From positions 278,700-342,699 of the forward strand of contig CADCKW010000001.1 in assembly GCA_902802115.1 (NCBI GenBank): a stretch of 64,000 bases of DNA, written 5' to 3'. The DNA comes from an uncultured Pseudomonadota bacterium (GTDB taxonomy: Bacteria > Pseudomonadota > Alphaproteobacteria > Rs-D84). Of the stretch, positions 7,948-18,203 are shown piece after piece. The notes beneath the pieces were generated by a model. The model was not told where the DNA came from, did no database searches, and saw only the letters and a list, made by a program, of their open reading frames with translations. Made by a program: the position numbers and the translations under genes. Positions within the stretch are counted from its first letter, which is position 1. Every line of letters starts with the position of its first letter.

Positions 7948-10473
7948 TTATTCCCCAAACAAATTCAGTTGAGGTGAATTTGATTCGTTTTTATGTTTTG
8001 GTGCGCTTTTGGCTTTTTCAATTTTGATTTCGTTTTTAACGGTTGTTTTTCCGCCATGTTCTAATTCATTTAACACAGATTCTGCGCGCGCGACAACAGA
8101 TTCAGGCATACCCGCCATTTTTGCAACATGAATTCCGTATGAACGATTCGCAACACCATTGACGATTTTATGCATAAATATAATTTCATTATTGTATTCG
8201 CGTACATCAATTGTCAGGCATGAAACCATATTTAAAACCCCACCATTATCACCCGACAAAGCGGTTAATTCATGATAATGTGTTGCAAATAAAGTGCGTG
8301 GTGCCATATTGTTTAAAAATTCTAATACCGATTGAGCAATTGCCATACCGTCATATGTTGCGGTTCCGCGACCGATTTCATCAAATATAATAAAAGACCG
8401 ATTTGTTGCCCGGCGCAAAATATTTGCGGTTTCACTCATTTCCACCATAAATGTCGATTGTCCTGCCGCCAAATTATCGGACGCGCCAACACGACTGAAT
8501 AACTGGTCACAAATTCCAATTTTTGCAGATTTTGCCGGTACAAAAGACCCCAGGTGCGCCAACACAACAATCAACGCATTTTGACGCAGGTATGTTGATT
8601 TTCCCGCCATGTTTGGACCGGTAATAAGGGCAATTTTTTTATTTGATAAATCGCAATCATTTTTAACAAAGTTATCACCATGTTTGCGTAATACGGCCTC
8701 TATTACTGGGTGGCGACCGCCAACGATGCAAAAATCTGGACCTGTTGTCATTTCTGGACACGCCCAATCGTATTCAATCGCGACAAATGCCAAAGCCGAC
8801 CAAACATCTAAATCTGCCAACAAATCAGCCGTTGCCAACAAATCGTCGGCAACATCACTGATTTTCGAAATAAATTTGTTAATAATATCTTCTTCTATGG
8901 CGGCGGCTTTATCGGACGCATTGCGAATATCGTTATCTAATTCAATCAGTTGTGATGTTGTAAAACGAACATTGCCCGCCAAAGTTTGACGATGTATAAA
9001 CCCAGATTCAGGTTTCATCATATCATCGGCGCGTGTTGCAGGAACCTCTATAAAATACCCCAGAATATTATTGAATTTTATTTTCAATGTATGAATACCG
9101 GTTTGTTCAATATATTGCGATTGCAGACCGGCAATGGTATTGCGTGCGCCATGTGATAATTCGCGCATTTTATCCAATGATAAATCAAATCCATCGCGAA
9201 TAACATTGCCATCGCGAAAGAAAGTTGGTAATTCGTCATTTAATGCGCGATTTAATTGCAATCCCAATTCGTCATGTGTTTTTATTTCATATAATTTTTT
9301 TGCGAAATCATCGTCTAATGCCTGGGACATCATTTTTAAATTTGGCAAATTTATAATAAAATCGCGAACATGTGACATATCGCGTGGTGTGCCGCGTCCC
9401 GCGGACAGCCGCGCCAAAGAACGTCCCACGTCCGGCATAGATGATAATTCGTGTGCGATATTTATTAAAGTATTACGATTAGAAATAAAATGATTTATGT
9501 GTTTTTGGCGCAATTTTATTTCATCAATACTGCCCGACAAAGCACGCATATACGCGCGTAATTTTCGCGCCCCCGCGGCAGTTTTTGTTTTGTCCAACAC
9601 ATCAATCAAACATGCACCACCGGCATTTATTGGTGCGTCTATTTCCAGACTTTTCCATGTTGCCGAATCGATTAATAATTGTGCATCAATTTTGAATTGT
9701 CGTGGCGCGCGAAAGTTTGTTGTCACACCGCGACCTGCATTAAATAAATACCCAGCCAACAAACAAATTGCGCTGTCTGCGGGGTCTGTTTTAATATCAC
9801 CGATAACACCGCCAAAAACATTTTCGACAATTTGTGAAATATCGGAACGAATATATAATTTTTCAAATACAGGTGTTGTTTTAAAAATTGTGCGCATGTG
9901 AAATATAGTGTCATTTTCTGCATGCGAAGATGGAAATATAACCTCTGCGGGATTTAATCGCACCAAGTCATCAATTAAATCATTTGTTGCGCCAACGAAA
10001 AATTCACCCGTTGAAATATCACAACCTGCGACATCAAATCCACCATTTTGCATTGGCACAATCGCAACCAAAAAATTTGCAGACTTTGGATTTAATAAAT
10101 TTTCATCGGTCAGTGTCCCAGGTGTTAAAACACGAACAATTTTGCGTTCGATATATTTATGTCCGCGTTCCTTTGCTTGTGCTGGGGTTTCCATTTGTTC
10201 AACCAAAGCAACTTTGAATCCAGATTTCACGAGTCTCCCAAAATAATTATCAGCCGCATGCCATGGAATACCGCACATTGGGATATTTGCGCCTGTTTCA
10301 TCGGTTCCGCGTTTGGTTAAAACCAGACTCAAAGCTTCGCTGATGGTTTTTGCATCATCAAAGAAAGCCTCGTAAAAATCGCCCAAACGAAACAGCAACA
10401 AAGCCTCTGGGTTTTCGGCCTTCATATCCATATATTGTTGCATAACCGGTGAAAGTTTTTCTTTTGCCGCCAC
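7948..10473 (-). CDS. mutS: DNA mismatch repair ATPase MutS
   Basis: 841 residues, normal for MutS, the mismatch-recognition ATPase. The N-terminal domain carries QQYMDMKAENPEALLLFRLG and the mismatch-wedge motif GDFYEAF (Phe-x-Glu). The C-terminal ATPase has Walker A GPNMAGKST at residues 619-627, then the signature region STFMVEMSETANILRRAT, Walker B IIFDEIGRGTATYDG and ATHYHEL. The lysine-rich linker after VLNELEHG leads to the conserved short tail SPQLNLFGE. It sits between xseB (14 bases upstream) and truB. Confidence 0.98.
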   Translation of the reverse strand: MAAKEKLSPVMQQYMDMKAENPEALLLFRLGDFYEAFFDDAKTISEALSLVLTKRGTDETGANIPMCGIPWHAADNYFGRLVKSGFKVALVEQMETPAQAKERGHKYIERKIVRVLTPGTLTDENLLNPKSANFLVAIVPMQNGGFDVAGCDISTGEFFVGATNDLIDDLVRLNPAEVIFPSSHAENDTIFHMRTIFKTTPVFEKLYIRSDISQIVENVFGGVIGDIKTDPADSAICLLAGYLFNAGRGVTTNFRAPRQFKIDAQLLIDSATWKSLEIDAPINAGGACLIDVLDKTKTAAGARKLRAYMRALSGSIDEIKLRQKHINHFISNRNTLINIAHELSSMPDVGRSLARLSAGRGTPRDMSHVRDFIINLPNLKMMSQALDDDFAKKLYEIKTHDELGLQLNRALNDELPTFFRDGNVIRDGFDLSLDKMRELSHGARNTIAGLQSQYIEQTGIHTLKIKFNNILGYFIEVPATRADDMMKPESGFIHRQTLAGNVRFTTSQLIELDNDIRNASDKAAAIEEDIINKFISKISDVADDLLATADLLADLDVWSALAFVAIEYDWACPEMTTGPDFCIVGGRHPVIEAVLRKHGDNFVKNDCDLSNKKIALITGPNMAGKSTYLRQNALIVVLAHLGSFVPAKSAKIGICDQLFSRVGASDNLAAGQSTFMVEMSETANILRRATNRSFIIFDEIGRGTATYDGMAIAQSVLEFLNNMAPRTLFATHYHELTALSGDNGGVLNMVSCLTIDVREYNNEIIFMHKIVNGVANRSYGIHVAKMAGMPESVVARAESVLNELEHGGKTTVKNEIKIEKAKSAPKHKNESNSPQLNLFGE

Positions 10474-10487
10474 GATTTTACGCCTAT

Positions 10488-10685
10488 TTATTCAGTAATT
10501 TTCAAAGTTTCGATTTTCAATTCGGCTTCTTTTAATAACTGTTCGCAATATGCTTTCAGTTTAATACCTTGTTCGTATGCGGCAACTGAATCAGCCAAAG
10601 GCAATTCGCCCGATTCCATTTTTTTAACCAATTCAGTTAATTGTTTGTATGCTTCTTCGAAAGTTAATTTTTTTTCTTCTTCCAT
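10488..10685 (-). CDS. xseB: Exodeoxyribonuclease VII small subunit
   Basis: 65 residues. XseB associates in several copies with XseA to form exonuclease VII, which degrades single-stranded DNA. The family signature is clear: LTFEEAYKQLTELVKKMESG, then ELPLADSVAAYEQGIKL and a leucine-rich helix. The large subunit xseA is not in this window. It lies 15 bases after cysS and 14 before mutS in one minus-strand unit. Confidence 0.95.
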   Translation of the reverse strand: MEEEKKLTFEEAYKQLTELVKKMESGELPLADSVAAYEQGIKLKAYCEQLLKEAELKIETLKITE

Positions 10686-10700
10686 GATTTTCGTTCCTTT

Positions 10701-12134
10701 TTATAAATTGATATCCCATGTTGTGCCATTGGGCGTATCTTTTAAAACGATACCTTTGTCCAACAACTTGGCGCGCACGCTGTCCGCCGTTGCCCAATCT
10801 TTGTTTTGCTTTGCCGTTGCGCGTTCATCAATATATTTTTCAATATCGCTAACAGTTAAATTAGCATCTTTTAATGTGTTTGATTTTATATCATTAATAT
10901 ATTCATTTGGATTTTTTTGTAATATATTCAGCACACCGAACAATTCAACGATTTTATTTCCAATGCGTTTTAAATCGTATTCTGTTGATTTTTTTGCCAA
11001 TTCAGTATTGATAAAATTAAACCAACCAAACGCAGATGCAATAACTTCCAAAGTATTAAAATTATCGTCCATTGCGCGTTCAAATTCGTTTTTAATTTCA
11101 TCGATTTTTGCGTTTGTTTTGTCGGCATCTGCACCTGAAAAATCGCGTTCGTTAATTGCCATCAACCCAGAATACATTTTGTAAATGTGTCGGCGTGATT
11201 CTGGCAACAAAGAATCTGTGATATCGATATCTGCCGAATAAGTATTTCGCAACAAAGCAAATCGTATTGTATCTGCATCGTATTTATCTAAAACATCTTT
11301 TAACAAAATACCGTTGCCCAGTGATTTACTCATTTTTTGACCATTGATTTTGACCAATCCACAATGAATCCAATATTTTGCAAACTGTTTCCCTGTGAGA
11401 GATTCTGTTTGTGCAATTTCGTTTTCATGGTGTGGAAAAACCAAATCACGACCGCCGCCATGAATATCAATCTGTTCTCCCAGATATTTTAAATTCATTG
11501 CACTGCATTCAATATGCCAACCTGGTCGTCCCATACCCCATGGTGATTTCCAAGCAATTTCCCCAGGTTTTGCAGATTTCCATAATGCAAAATCCAAATC
11601 ATTTTGTTTGCCTGGTTCTGTTTCTTTGCGAACACCAGTATCGTTTTTATCGACCTGGATATGAGATAACTTGCCGTATCCAGGAAAACTGGATAACTTA
11701 AAATATACATCGCCGAACTGTGAAACATAGGCATGTCCAGAATCAATCAATTTTTGCACAAAGTTTATAATATCATCAATGCAATGTGTTGCGCGTGCCA
11801 TAATGGTTGGTTTTTCATTACCCAATTTATCCATTTCTATATCTGTTTGTGCCATATATTTTTCAGCAAATTCCACAGGATTTTCACCTGCGCGTGCCGC
11901 ATTGGCGATAATTTTATCATCGACATCGGTATAGTTGCGAACATATTTAACATCATATCCCAAATAACGCAGGTATCGTGTAATAACATCAAACACAACG
12001 GATTGATATGCATGCCCAATATGTGCATCGCCCGATACAGTAATGCCACATGCGTACATATTAACGATTCCAGGGGTCAAAGGGACAAAATCTTGCTTGG
12101 TTCTGGATAAAACATTATAAACTTTCAATGCCAT
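10701..12134 (-). CDS. cysS: Cysteinyl-tRNA synthetase
   Basis: 477-residue class I aminoacyl-tRNA synthetase charging tRNA-Cys. Visible motifs: YACGITVSGDAHIGHAY with the HIGH element and the first zinc cysteine, WHIECSAMN and HHENEIAQTES with further zinc ligands, and KMSKSLGNG for the second active-site loop. One deviation: the usual GPTVYD before the HIGH motif reads GITVSG. The C-terminal anticodon-binding part is present. It is the second gene of a run nudix-cysS-xseB-mutS-truB-rpsO. Confidence 0.97.
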   Translation of the reverse strand: MALKVYNVLSRTKQDFVPLTPGIVNMYACGITVSGDAHIGHAYQSVVFDVITRYLRYLGYDVKYVRNYTDVDDKIIANAARAGENPVEFAEKYMAQTDIEMDKLGNEKPTIMARATHCIDDIINFVQKLIDSGHAYVSQFGDVYFKLSSFPGYGKLSHIQVDKNDTGVRKETEPGKQNDLDFALWKSAKPGEIAWKSPWGMGRPGWHIECSAMNLKYLGEQIDIHGGGRDLVFPHHENEIAQTESLTGKQFAKYWIHCGLVKINGQKMSKSLGNGILLKDVLDKYDADTIRFALLRNTYSADIDITDSLLPESRRHIYKMYSGLMAINERDFSGADADKTNAKIDEIKNEFERAMDDNFNTLEVIASAFGWFNFINTELAKKSTEYDLKRIGNKIVELFGVLNILQKNPNEYINDIKSNTLKDANLTVSDIEKYIDERATAKQNKDWATADSVRAKLLDKGIVLKDTPNGTTWDINL

Positions 12135-12194
12135 GACAAATTCCTTTATATGCAGGATTCAAAATACACAATAAAAACCGAACTTTCAACAAGT

Positions 12195-12611
12195 TTAATT
12201 AAATTTTTTATCAAAAAATTTGCAGATAATATCTTTGAAATCTTGGTGCATGTCTAATTGCTTTGCATCTTGACGATTTACCCATTTATAATCGGTGTGT
12301 TCAGGCGATAAAACAACATTTCCTGAAACATATTTTGCAATAAACAAATACCCAAAAAATTGAGTGTCTTTGTTGTATGCAATACCCGTCCAACCAAATA
12401 CGGGGTGGGGCATTGCATCTATGTTTAGTTTAACTTCTTCGTAAATTTCACGTGTAATAGCCGTTTGAAAATTTTCACCAAATTCAATTTTTCCACCGGG
12501 TAAATCCCACATACCTGGAAACACAGGTGTTTCTTTGTTTCGTTTTAACACCAAAATATTTCCCTGTGCATTATATATAATTACTTTTACGACACCCCGA
12601 AAATTTGCCAT
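12195..12611 (-). CDS. NUDIX hydrolase
   Basis: 138 residues. The Nudix box is nearly canonical: starting at GGKIEFGENFQ and ending REIYEEV, it supplies the G-x5-E-x7-RE-x2-EE metal and pyrophosphate site; the final Gly of the motif is Lys here. Such enzymes cleave nucleoside diphosphates linked to another group. The short size and leading KVIIYNAQGNILVLKR suggest a nucleotide pool-cleaning MutT-like enzyme, but substrate cannot be read from sequence. It starts just below the mreB terminator and lies 60 bases above cysS. Confidence 0.9.
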   Translation of the reverse strand: MANFRGVVKVIIYNAQGNILVLKRNKETPVFPGMWDLPGGKIEFGENFQTAITREIYEEVKLNIDAMPHPVFGWTGIAYNKDTQFFGYLFIAKYVSGNVVLSPEHTDYKWVNRQDAKQLDMHQDFKDIICKFFDKKFN

Positions 12612-12632
12612 TTTATAAATCCATTATTTACG

Positions 12633-12661
12633 AAAAAAACACCGACATTTGCCGGTGTTTT
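12633..12661. terminator. Intrinsic terminator between mreB and the NUDIX gene
   Basis: A run of seven As, stem AACACCG/CGGTGTT with a CATTTG-type loop, then Ts on the plus side. On the minus strand it lies 11 bases after the mreB stop. Confidence 0.75.
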
Positions 12662-12671
12662 AATAAAATTT

Positions 12672-13724
<1,053 letters not shown>

Positions 13725-13750
13725 TCAATCCTTATCTTTTTGTCGTGCAA

Positions 13751-13779
13751 ACTATAAAACGATATATGTGAAAAATCAA
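13751..13779 (-). promoter_or_regulatory. Promoter of mreB
   Basis: On the minus strand TTGATT and TATAGT are separated by 17 bases, about 30 bases upstream of the mreB start; AAGGATT serves as ribosome site. Confidence 0.6.
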
Positions 13780-13805
13780 GCGTCCTAAACAAAAAATGTT
13801 TTTAT

Positions 13806-13833
13806 TTGATTTCTTGGATTTTTGGGGCATAAT
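13806..13833 (+). promoter_or_regulatory. Promoter of rnpA, leaderless context
   Basis: TTGATT (13806-13811), 16-base spacer, CATAAT (13828-13833). The rnpA ATG follows after seven bases, at the expected transcription start, and there is no Shine-Dalgarno sequence. Confidence 0.5.
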
Positions 13834-13840
13834 ATCCGTC

Positions 13841-14275
13841 ATGAGAAATACGATAAAAAATCATAAAGATTTTATAACCCCGCGCGATTTTCCATATGCG
13901 GTAATGGATTGGTTTTCTGTGCATACCAAATTGGCAAAATATCCAGATGATGCGCGTTATGGACTGACTGCGGCAAAACGGAATTTTCGTTATGCGGTTC
14001 AACGCAATCGTGCAAAGCGTCTGTTGCGTGATTGGATTGCGTTTGCAAATCGTTATATGTGTCCAGATTTAGATTATATTTTCTTTGCGCGTCCTGGTAT
14101 ATTAAACGACGATGTCACGCGTGATGCCGGCCGTCAAGCGATGGTGCGCGCATTAAAAGATATTCGTCACAGAAACGATTTTCGTAAAAATGGATACCAA
14201 AAAAAACCAAAAACTAATTCTCAAAACAAATCTCAAAATGTGTGTGATAAAACAAAAAAATCCAACGAAAAGTAA
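13841..14275 (+). CDS. rnpA: Ribonuclease P protein component
   Basis: RnpA binds the catalytic RNA of RNase P, which matures the 5' ends of tRNAs. 144 residues from ATG 13841; the frame extends 15 codons further up but that part overlaps the promoter. The conserved core is [22 protein letters not shown] followed by LLRDWI, the RNR motif that contacts RNA. The C-terminal tail is long and Lys/Asn-rich. Its 3' end overlaps yidD by about 86 bases. The usual upstream partner rpmH is not here but about 36 kb away (50722-50874). Confidence 0.9.
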   Translation: MRNTIKNHKDFITPRDFPYAVMDWFSVHTKLAKYPDDARYGLTAAKRNFRYAVQRNRAKRLLRDWIAFANRYMCPDLDYIFFARPGILNDDVTRDAGRQAMVRALKDIRHRNDFRKNGYQKKPKTNSQNKSQNVCDKTKKSNEK

Positions 14276-14498
14276 TTCGTTTTTAACCGGTGTTGGTGTG
14301 CGTTTGGTAAAAATGTATCAATCGTGTATATCGCCATTTATTGGCGGTCGATGTGCCTGCCGTTTTGTTCCCACATGCAGTGAATACACTAAAATTGCAA
14401 TTGAAAGATATGGATTGTTTCGTGGAATTTGGTTGGGTATAAACCGAATATCGCGTTGTCGTCCGGGTGGTGGGTTTGGATATGACCCGGTACCTTGA
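14190..14498 (+). CDS. yidD: Membrane protein insertion efficiency factor YidD
   Basis: Small membrane-associated protein that assists YidC-mediated insertion. The conserved core [20 protein letters not shown] followed by [19 protein letters not shown] is unmistakable, as is [13 protein letters not shown] at the end. The start is uncertain: ATG 14190 gives 102 residues and ATG 14238 gives 86; family members usually begin about 10 residues before the core, which favours an even later start. Either way it overlaps rnpA, and translation is probably coupled. yidC does not follow. Confidence 0.9.
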   Translation: MDTKKNQKLILKTNLKMCVIKQKNPTKSNSFLTGVGVRLVKMYQSCISPFIGGRCACRFVPTCSEYTKIAIERYGLFRGIWLGINRISRCRPGGGFGYDPVP

Positions 14499-14522
14499 CT
14501 TTTTGCGTATGTGTGGTAAAAT
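14495..14522 (+). promoter_or_regulatory. Promoter of accB-accC
   Basis: TTGACT (14495-14500), 16-base spacer, TAAAAT (14517-14522). The leader would be about 50 bases; AAAGGA precedes the accB ATG. Confidence 0.65.
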
Positions 14523-14579
14523 TTAATTAAAACACTTGAAAAATATATTGGTGTAATAGAGTTTATAAAAGGATAAAAA

Positions 14580-15020
14580 ATGTCATTTCGTGCGACCGTT
14601 GAATCTATGTCAAAAATCATGGACGATATGGGAATAACAGAATTGGATTTGGAACGTCAATTTTTATTTGGCGTATATCGCAAACATATTCATTTGTCCA
14701 AAGGAACCGCTGTTGCGATGCCAACTTTTCCTGCGGATAAAACAATTAAAAATTCAACGACTTCTGCGGCATCTGCGCCTGAATATGCAAATGCGTTAAA
14801 ATCCCCAATGGTTGGTGTTGTATATTTGGCAACCGAACCGGGTGCAAAACCGTTTGTTCGTGTTGGCGATACGGTGCATGCCGGCGATACAGTCGCCTTG
14901 GTCGAGGCTATGAAAACATTTAATCCAATCAAGGCAACAACCGATGGCGTCGTCAAAGAAATTTTGGTGACTGATGCCCAGGCGGTTGAATTTGACCAGC
15001 CTTTGATTGTTATAGAGTAA
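14580..15020 (+). CDS. accB: Biotin carboxyl carrier protein of acetyl-CoA carboxylase
   Basis: 146 residues. AccB carries biotin between the biotin carboxylase and carboxyltransferase of acetyl-CoA carboxylase, the first step of fatty-acid synthesis. An N-terminal helical part and a linker lead to the C-terminal biotinyl domain with VEAMKTFNPIKA; Lys112 is the biotinylated residue (usual motif EAMKxMN). The thumb loop GAKPFVRVGD is typical of bacterial AccB. Six bases separate it from accC. Confidence 0.95.
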   Translation: MSFRATVESMSKIMDDMGITELDLERQFLFGVYRKHIHLSKGTAVAMPTFPADKTIKNSTTSAASAPEYANALKSPMVGVVYLATEPGAKPFVRVGDTVHAGDTVALVEAMKTFNPIKATTDGVVKEILVTDAQAVEFDQPLIVIE

Positions 15021-15026
15021 TTTAAT

Positions 15027-16421
15027 ATGTCACAAATAAAAAAAGTTTTAATCGCAAATCGTGGTGAAATTGCATTGCGTATAATTCGTGCGTGTCGTGA
15101 TATGGGTATTCGCACAGTTGCGGTTTATTCGACCGCTGATAAAAATGCGATGCACACACAATTGGCTGATGAAAGTGTATGTATTGGACCTGCGCCATCA
15201 CGTGATTCTTACCTTAATGAATCTGCAATTTTAACTGCGGCGTTGCTGACAAATGCGGACGCGATTCACCCAGGATATGGATTTTTATCGGAAAATGCCG
15301 GCTTTGCGCGCAAGGTTGAATCCCATGGTATGATTTGGATTGGGCCAAGCCCAGATATGATTGTTCGTATGGGGGACAAGGTTAATGCAAAAAAAACGGC
15401 TATTGCGTGTGGTTTGCCGGTTGTACCGGGGTCAAGTGGCGCGGTAAATTCTTTGGCTGATGCCAAAGCATGCGCGGAAAAAATCGGTTATCCTGTAATG
15501 TTAAAGGCTGCATCTGGTGGGGGTGGTCGCGGTATTCGTGCGGTTTTTAAACCCGAAGATTTAGCCGAGGCTTTTGCCACCACTCGTGCCGAGGCAAAAT
15601 CCAGTTTTGGTGATGAAACTTTATACATGGAAAAATTATTGTTGCACCCACGTCATATTGAATTTCAAATATTGGGTGATAAACATGGAAATGTTGTTGT
15701 ATTGGGCGAACGCGATTGTTCGTTGCAACGTAAAAATCAAAAGTTAATCGAAGAATGTCCTGCGGCGATTTTATCACAAAAACAACGCGATGATATGATT
15801 GAAATTTGTAAAACTGCCGCTAAAAAAATGGGGTATTTCAGTACAGGAACTTTTGAGTTTATGTATGAAGACGGCAAATTTTATTTCTTGGAAACAAATA
15901 CCAGACTCCAAGTTGAACACCCAGTCACAGAAATGGTTTATGGCATAGATTTGGTGCGCGAACAGATTCGTATTGCGGCGGGCGAAAGGTTGGGCTATTC
16001 CCAGGCGAATATCGTGCCACATGGACACGCGATTGAATTCCGTATCAATGCCGAAGACCCTGAAACCTTTATCCCGAATCCGGGGACAATATCATTGTAT
16101 GCGCCATCTGGTGGATTGGGGGTTCGTGTGGATTCCGCCGCCTATACAGGATATACAATTCCACCGACATACGATTCCATGATTGCGAAATTGATTGTGC
16201 ATAACACATCACGTGCAACATGTATAATGCGTGCAACGCGTGCATTGGAAGAATTTGTGATAGAAGGGGTTAAAACCACAATTCCGCTTCACAAAAGATT
16301 ATTAAACAATCGTGATTTTCGTCAGTTGAATTTTGATAATCATTGGTTGGAAAATTATTTGTCATCTGCGCCAAACCCAGACGATGAAATAACCCCAACC
16401 GAAGAAAACTCACAAGAATAA
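15027..16421 (+). CDS. accC: Biotin carboxylase subunit of acetyl-CoA carboxylase
   Basis: 464-residue ATP-grasp enzyme that carboxylates the biotin on AccB with bicarbonate and ATP. Motifs: KVLIANRGEIALRIIRACRD at the N-terminus, HPGYGFLSENAGFA, the glycine-rich ATP loop ASGGGGRGIR, ERDCSLQRKNQKLIEECPA, and the active-site ETNTRLQVEHPVTEM. The acidic C-terminal tail (last 15 residues) is unusual but minor. It is followed by a terminator, so accB-accC is a two-gene unit. Confidence 0.97.
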   Translation: MSQIKKVLIANRGEIALRIIRACRDMGIRTVAVYSTADKNAMHTQLADESVCIGPAPSRDSYLNESAILTAALLTNADAIHPGYGFLSENAGFARKVESHGMIWIGPSPDMIVRMGDKVNAKKTAIACGLPVVPGSSGAVNSLADAKACAEKIGYPVMLKAASGGGGRGIRAVFKPEDLAEAFATTRAEAKSSFGDETLYMEKLLLHPRHIEFQILGDKHGNVVVLGERDCSLQRKNQKLIEECPAAILSQKQRDDMIEICKTAAKKMGYFSTGTFEFMYEDGKFYFLETNTRLQVEHPVTEMVYGIDLVREQIRIAAGERLGYSQANIVPHGHAIEFRINAEDPETFIPNPGTISLYAPSGGLGVRVDSAAYTGYTIPPTYDSMIAKLIVHNTSRATCIMRATRALEEFVIEGVKTTIPLHKRLLNNRDFRQLNFDNHWLENYLSSAPNPDDEITPTEENSQE

Positions 16422-16428
16422 ATATAAC

Positions 16429-16462
16429 CCCGCAGACCCTTATAATTCTGCGGAATTTTTTT
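16429..16462 (+). terminator. Intrinsic terminator of accB-accC
   Basis: Stem CCGCAGA/TCTGCGG with a 10-base loop, followed by AA and seven Ts, nine bases after the accC stop. Confidence 0.8.
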
Positions 16463-16471
16463 GCGTGCTGC

Positions 16472-16499
16472 TTGACTATGGCGGATTTTGTGGTATTTT
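16472..16499 (+). promoter_or_regulatory. Promoter of the 125-residue gene
   Basis: TTGACT (16472-16477), 16-base spacer, TATTTT (16494-16499), then AGAGG ahead of the ATG at 16520. Confidence 0.6.
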
Positions 16500-16519
16500 A
16501 GGCATAAAAGAGGTATTAA

Positions 16520-16897
16520 ATGGCAGATTGGGCTACAGATATAATAAATAAAATCGAAAATGGCACATATAACACGGTATTGATTAAGGAAACAGCTCCT
16601 TATGCTGTTCATGGTGATCAATGTGTTGCATTTCCAACATTTCCAGATGCAAGGTTTAAGGGGGCTTGTTTAATCAGATTAGCAAGCGACTTTCGTAAAG
16701 TCCCTTATTCTATTTTTATACGGGATAACAGTCCTCGTGGTCTTTATCATGGTATTGATGCAAAACATATGCTGAAAAGCAGAATGTTATTGGATGTTAA
16801 TCCTAATGAATTGAGAGCAATTGATATAAACTTCCATGATTTACAACGTTTATGGAATGTAATTTCCGTAATAGAAAACAATAAAAGACAAAAATAA
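16520..16897 (+). CDS. Hypothetical protein, 125 residues
   Basis: I do not recognise this protein. It is soluble, with no signal peptide or membrane segment, and has a mixed alpha/beta composition (FPTFPDARFKGACLIRLA, FRKVPYSIFIRDNSPRGLY). It has its own promoter with a 16-base spacer, an AGAGG ribosome site and its own terminator, so it is a real single-gene unit. No catalytic signature is evident. The fold cannot be judged by eye. Confidence 0.75.
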   Translation: MADWATDIINKIENGTYNTVLIKETAPYAVHGDQCVAFPTFPDARFKGACLIRLASDFRKVPYSIFIRDNSPRGLYHGIDAKHMLKSRMLLDVNPNELRAIDINFHDLQRLWNVISVIENNKRQK

Positions 16898-16926
16898 AAA
16901 CACCGGCATTTGCCGGTGTTTTTTTA
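16896..16926. terminator. Bidirectional intrinsic terminator
   Basis: Perfect stem AACACCGGCA/TGCCGGTGTT with loop TT, flanked by A and T runs, between converging genes. The same stem family (CACCGGCATTTGCCGGTG) recurs at 12640, 18181 and 58775. Confidence 0.85.
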
Positions 16927-17271
16927 TTATCTTAGATGTTTATATTCGTCATGAATTTTTTTGAATGCACGTTCTGATTCTCTAGATTTTTTAATGCCTA
17001 AAACACCCATTCCAATTAAACCAGCACCCAAACCACCAAAATACAATGCGGTTCTGGCACTTTGTGTTTGTGATTTGGCATTAATTGTTGCGCACCATTG
17101 TGAGTGTCCTTGTTCTATCAATTTATTGTATTTTGTTTCATAGATTTTATCTTGGACAACGGGTAAAACAGATGCGACCTCTAAACCTAAACATAAAACT
17201 ATGGTTGTTATCAGTATGATATTATCTGTCGTTGAAAATAATTTGTCGCCTTTGGTAGTTTTTTTCATCAT
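16927..17271 (-). CDS. Small membrane protein with two hydrophobic segments
   Basis: 114 residues. Hydrophobic segments lie at about residues 17-36 (IILITTIVLCLGLEVASVLP) and 72-90 (ALYFGGLGAGLIGMGVLGI), joined by a polar loop with one Cys, so a two-helix inner-membrane hairpin is likely. The termini are basic. Function unknown. It converges on the 125-residue gene across a shared terminator. Confidence 0.65.
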   Translation of the reverse strand: MMKKTTKGDKLFSTTDNIILITTIVLCLGLEVASVLPVVQDKIYETKYNKLIEQGHSQWCATINAKSQTQSARTALYFGGLGAGLIGMGVLGIKKSRESERAFKKIHDEYKHLR

Positions 17272-17341
17272 TAAACCTTTTTATAACCATAGATTAATTG
17301 GTAGCATAAATTAGCGTAAAATCAAGTGGTATCATATACAT

Positions 17342-17404
17342 AAAAAAACACCGGCAAGCCTGTCGCGACGGAGCGAAAGCGCAGACGGACGCCGGTATTT
17401 TTTA
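17342..17404 (-). terminator. Terminator of the Skp-like gene with a repeat in its loop
   Basis: Outer stem ACACCGGC/GCCGGTAT with T-rich flanks would end transcription of the gene at 17420. The loop holds a 27-base sequence starting GTCGCGACGGAGCGAA (17362-17388) that recurs at 33605, so the terminator loop seems to have received a small mobile repeat. Confidence 0.65.
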
Positions 17405-17419
17405 TTTGTTGGTTCCTTA

Positions 17420-18076
17420 TTAAAAACCTTTTGGGGTTGTCATTTTTGATGAAGAAACTTTTTTATTTAATGCCTTTACAACTTCATCTGTAATATCTAA
17501 ATTGCCAACATTCGCGCCTGTGCGGGCAAAACGACCATCAATAACCAAAGACAAATTTTTCTTTGCAATAATGCCTTCGATAACTGGGTCCAGATGTTTT
17601 GTTTGCAATTCATTTAATGCTTTTTGATAAGATTCTTCGATGCTTTGTGCGCGTTCTGTCAAACTGCGTTGTAATTTTGCAACACGTGTTTGGTAATCAA
17701 CAACGCGGTGTTGCAATGCTTCCTGTGACAAAACACCTTGTGATTTTTCGATTTCAGTTTTTTCTTTTTCCAATGCTTTTTGTTCTTTGGTCAATTCGTC
17801 ACGCAATTTTTTTTCATAATTTTCTTTTTGTGCGCGCAAATCTTTCAAAGCCGCCGCATCAGCCTGGACTGTATCCATACGGATAACCGCGATACGCATA
17901 TCTGCGCCAGATGCCGCATCGGTTGAAACCTCTGCAATCGCATCATTTACAGACACTTCGTGATTCCACGACGCAACCGCCCAAATTCCCAATGCCGCAA
18001 CAACCAAAACGATGGCCGCGATAATGCCAGTTTTTTTATAGTTTTTAACAGTAATATTTGTATTTGATTTTACCAT
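17420..18076 (-). CDS. Skp/OmpH-like periplasmic chaperone, membrane anchored
   Basis: 218 residues from ATG 18076, which has GGAAGGA upstream. A single hydrophobic segment (about residues 16-34, GIIAAIVLVVAALGIWAVA) anchors the protein. The C-terminal two thirds match the OmpH/Skp fold: a strand region IAVIRMDTVQADAAALKDLR, a long Lys/Glu-rich coiled coil (EKKLRDELTKEQKALEKEK), and a closing strand NLSLVIDGRFARTG ahead of DITDEVVKALNKK. Skp guides outer-membrane proteins. This one keeps an uncleaved-looking anchor instead of a standard signal peptide. The usual neighbours bamA and lpxD are absent. Confidence 0.8.
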   Translation of the reverse strand: MVKSNTNITVKNYKKTGIIAAIVLVVAALGIWAVASWNHEVSVNDAIAEVSTDAASGADMRIAVIRMDTVQADAAALKDLRAQKENYEKKLRDELTKEQKALEKEKTEIEKSQGVLSQEALQHRVVDYQTRVAKLQRSLTERAQSIEESYQKALNELQTKHLDPVIEGIIAKKNLSLVIDGRFARTGANVGNLDITDEVVKALNKKVSSSKMTTPKGF

Positions 18077-18180
18077 ATTATCCTTCCTTTTTTTTGATTG
18101 GTTTAATTGTGTTCGCACCCAGTATAACAATAAAAAATTTAAAATAAAAGAAATAATTATTCATTAATTGAATTGAAATA

Positions 18181-18203
18181 AAAACCGGCATTTGCCAGTT
18201 TTT
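18181..18203. terminator. Intrinsic terminator after the small HTH gene
   Basis: Imperfect stem AAAACCGGCA/TGCCAGTTTT flanked by A/T runs, touching the stop of the helix-turn-helix gene on the minus strand. Confidence 0.6.
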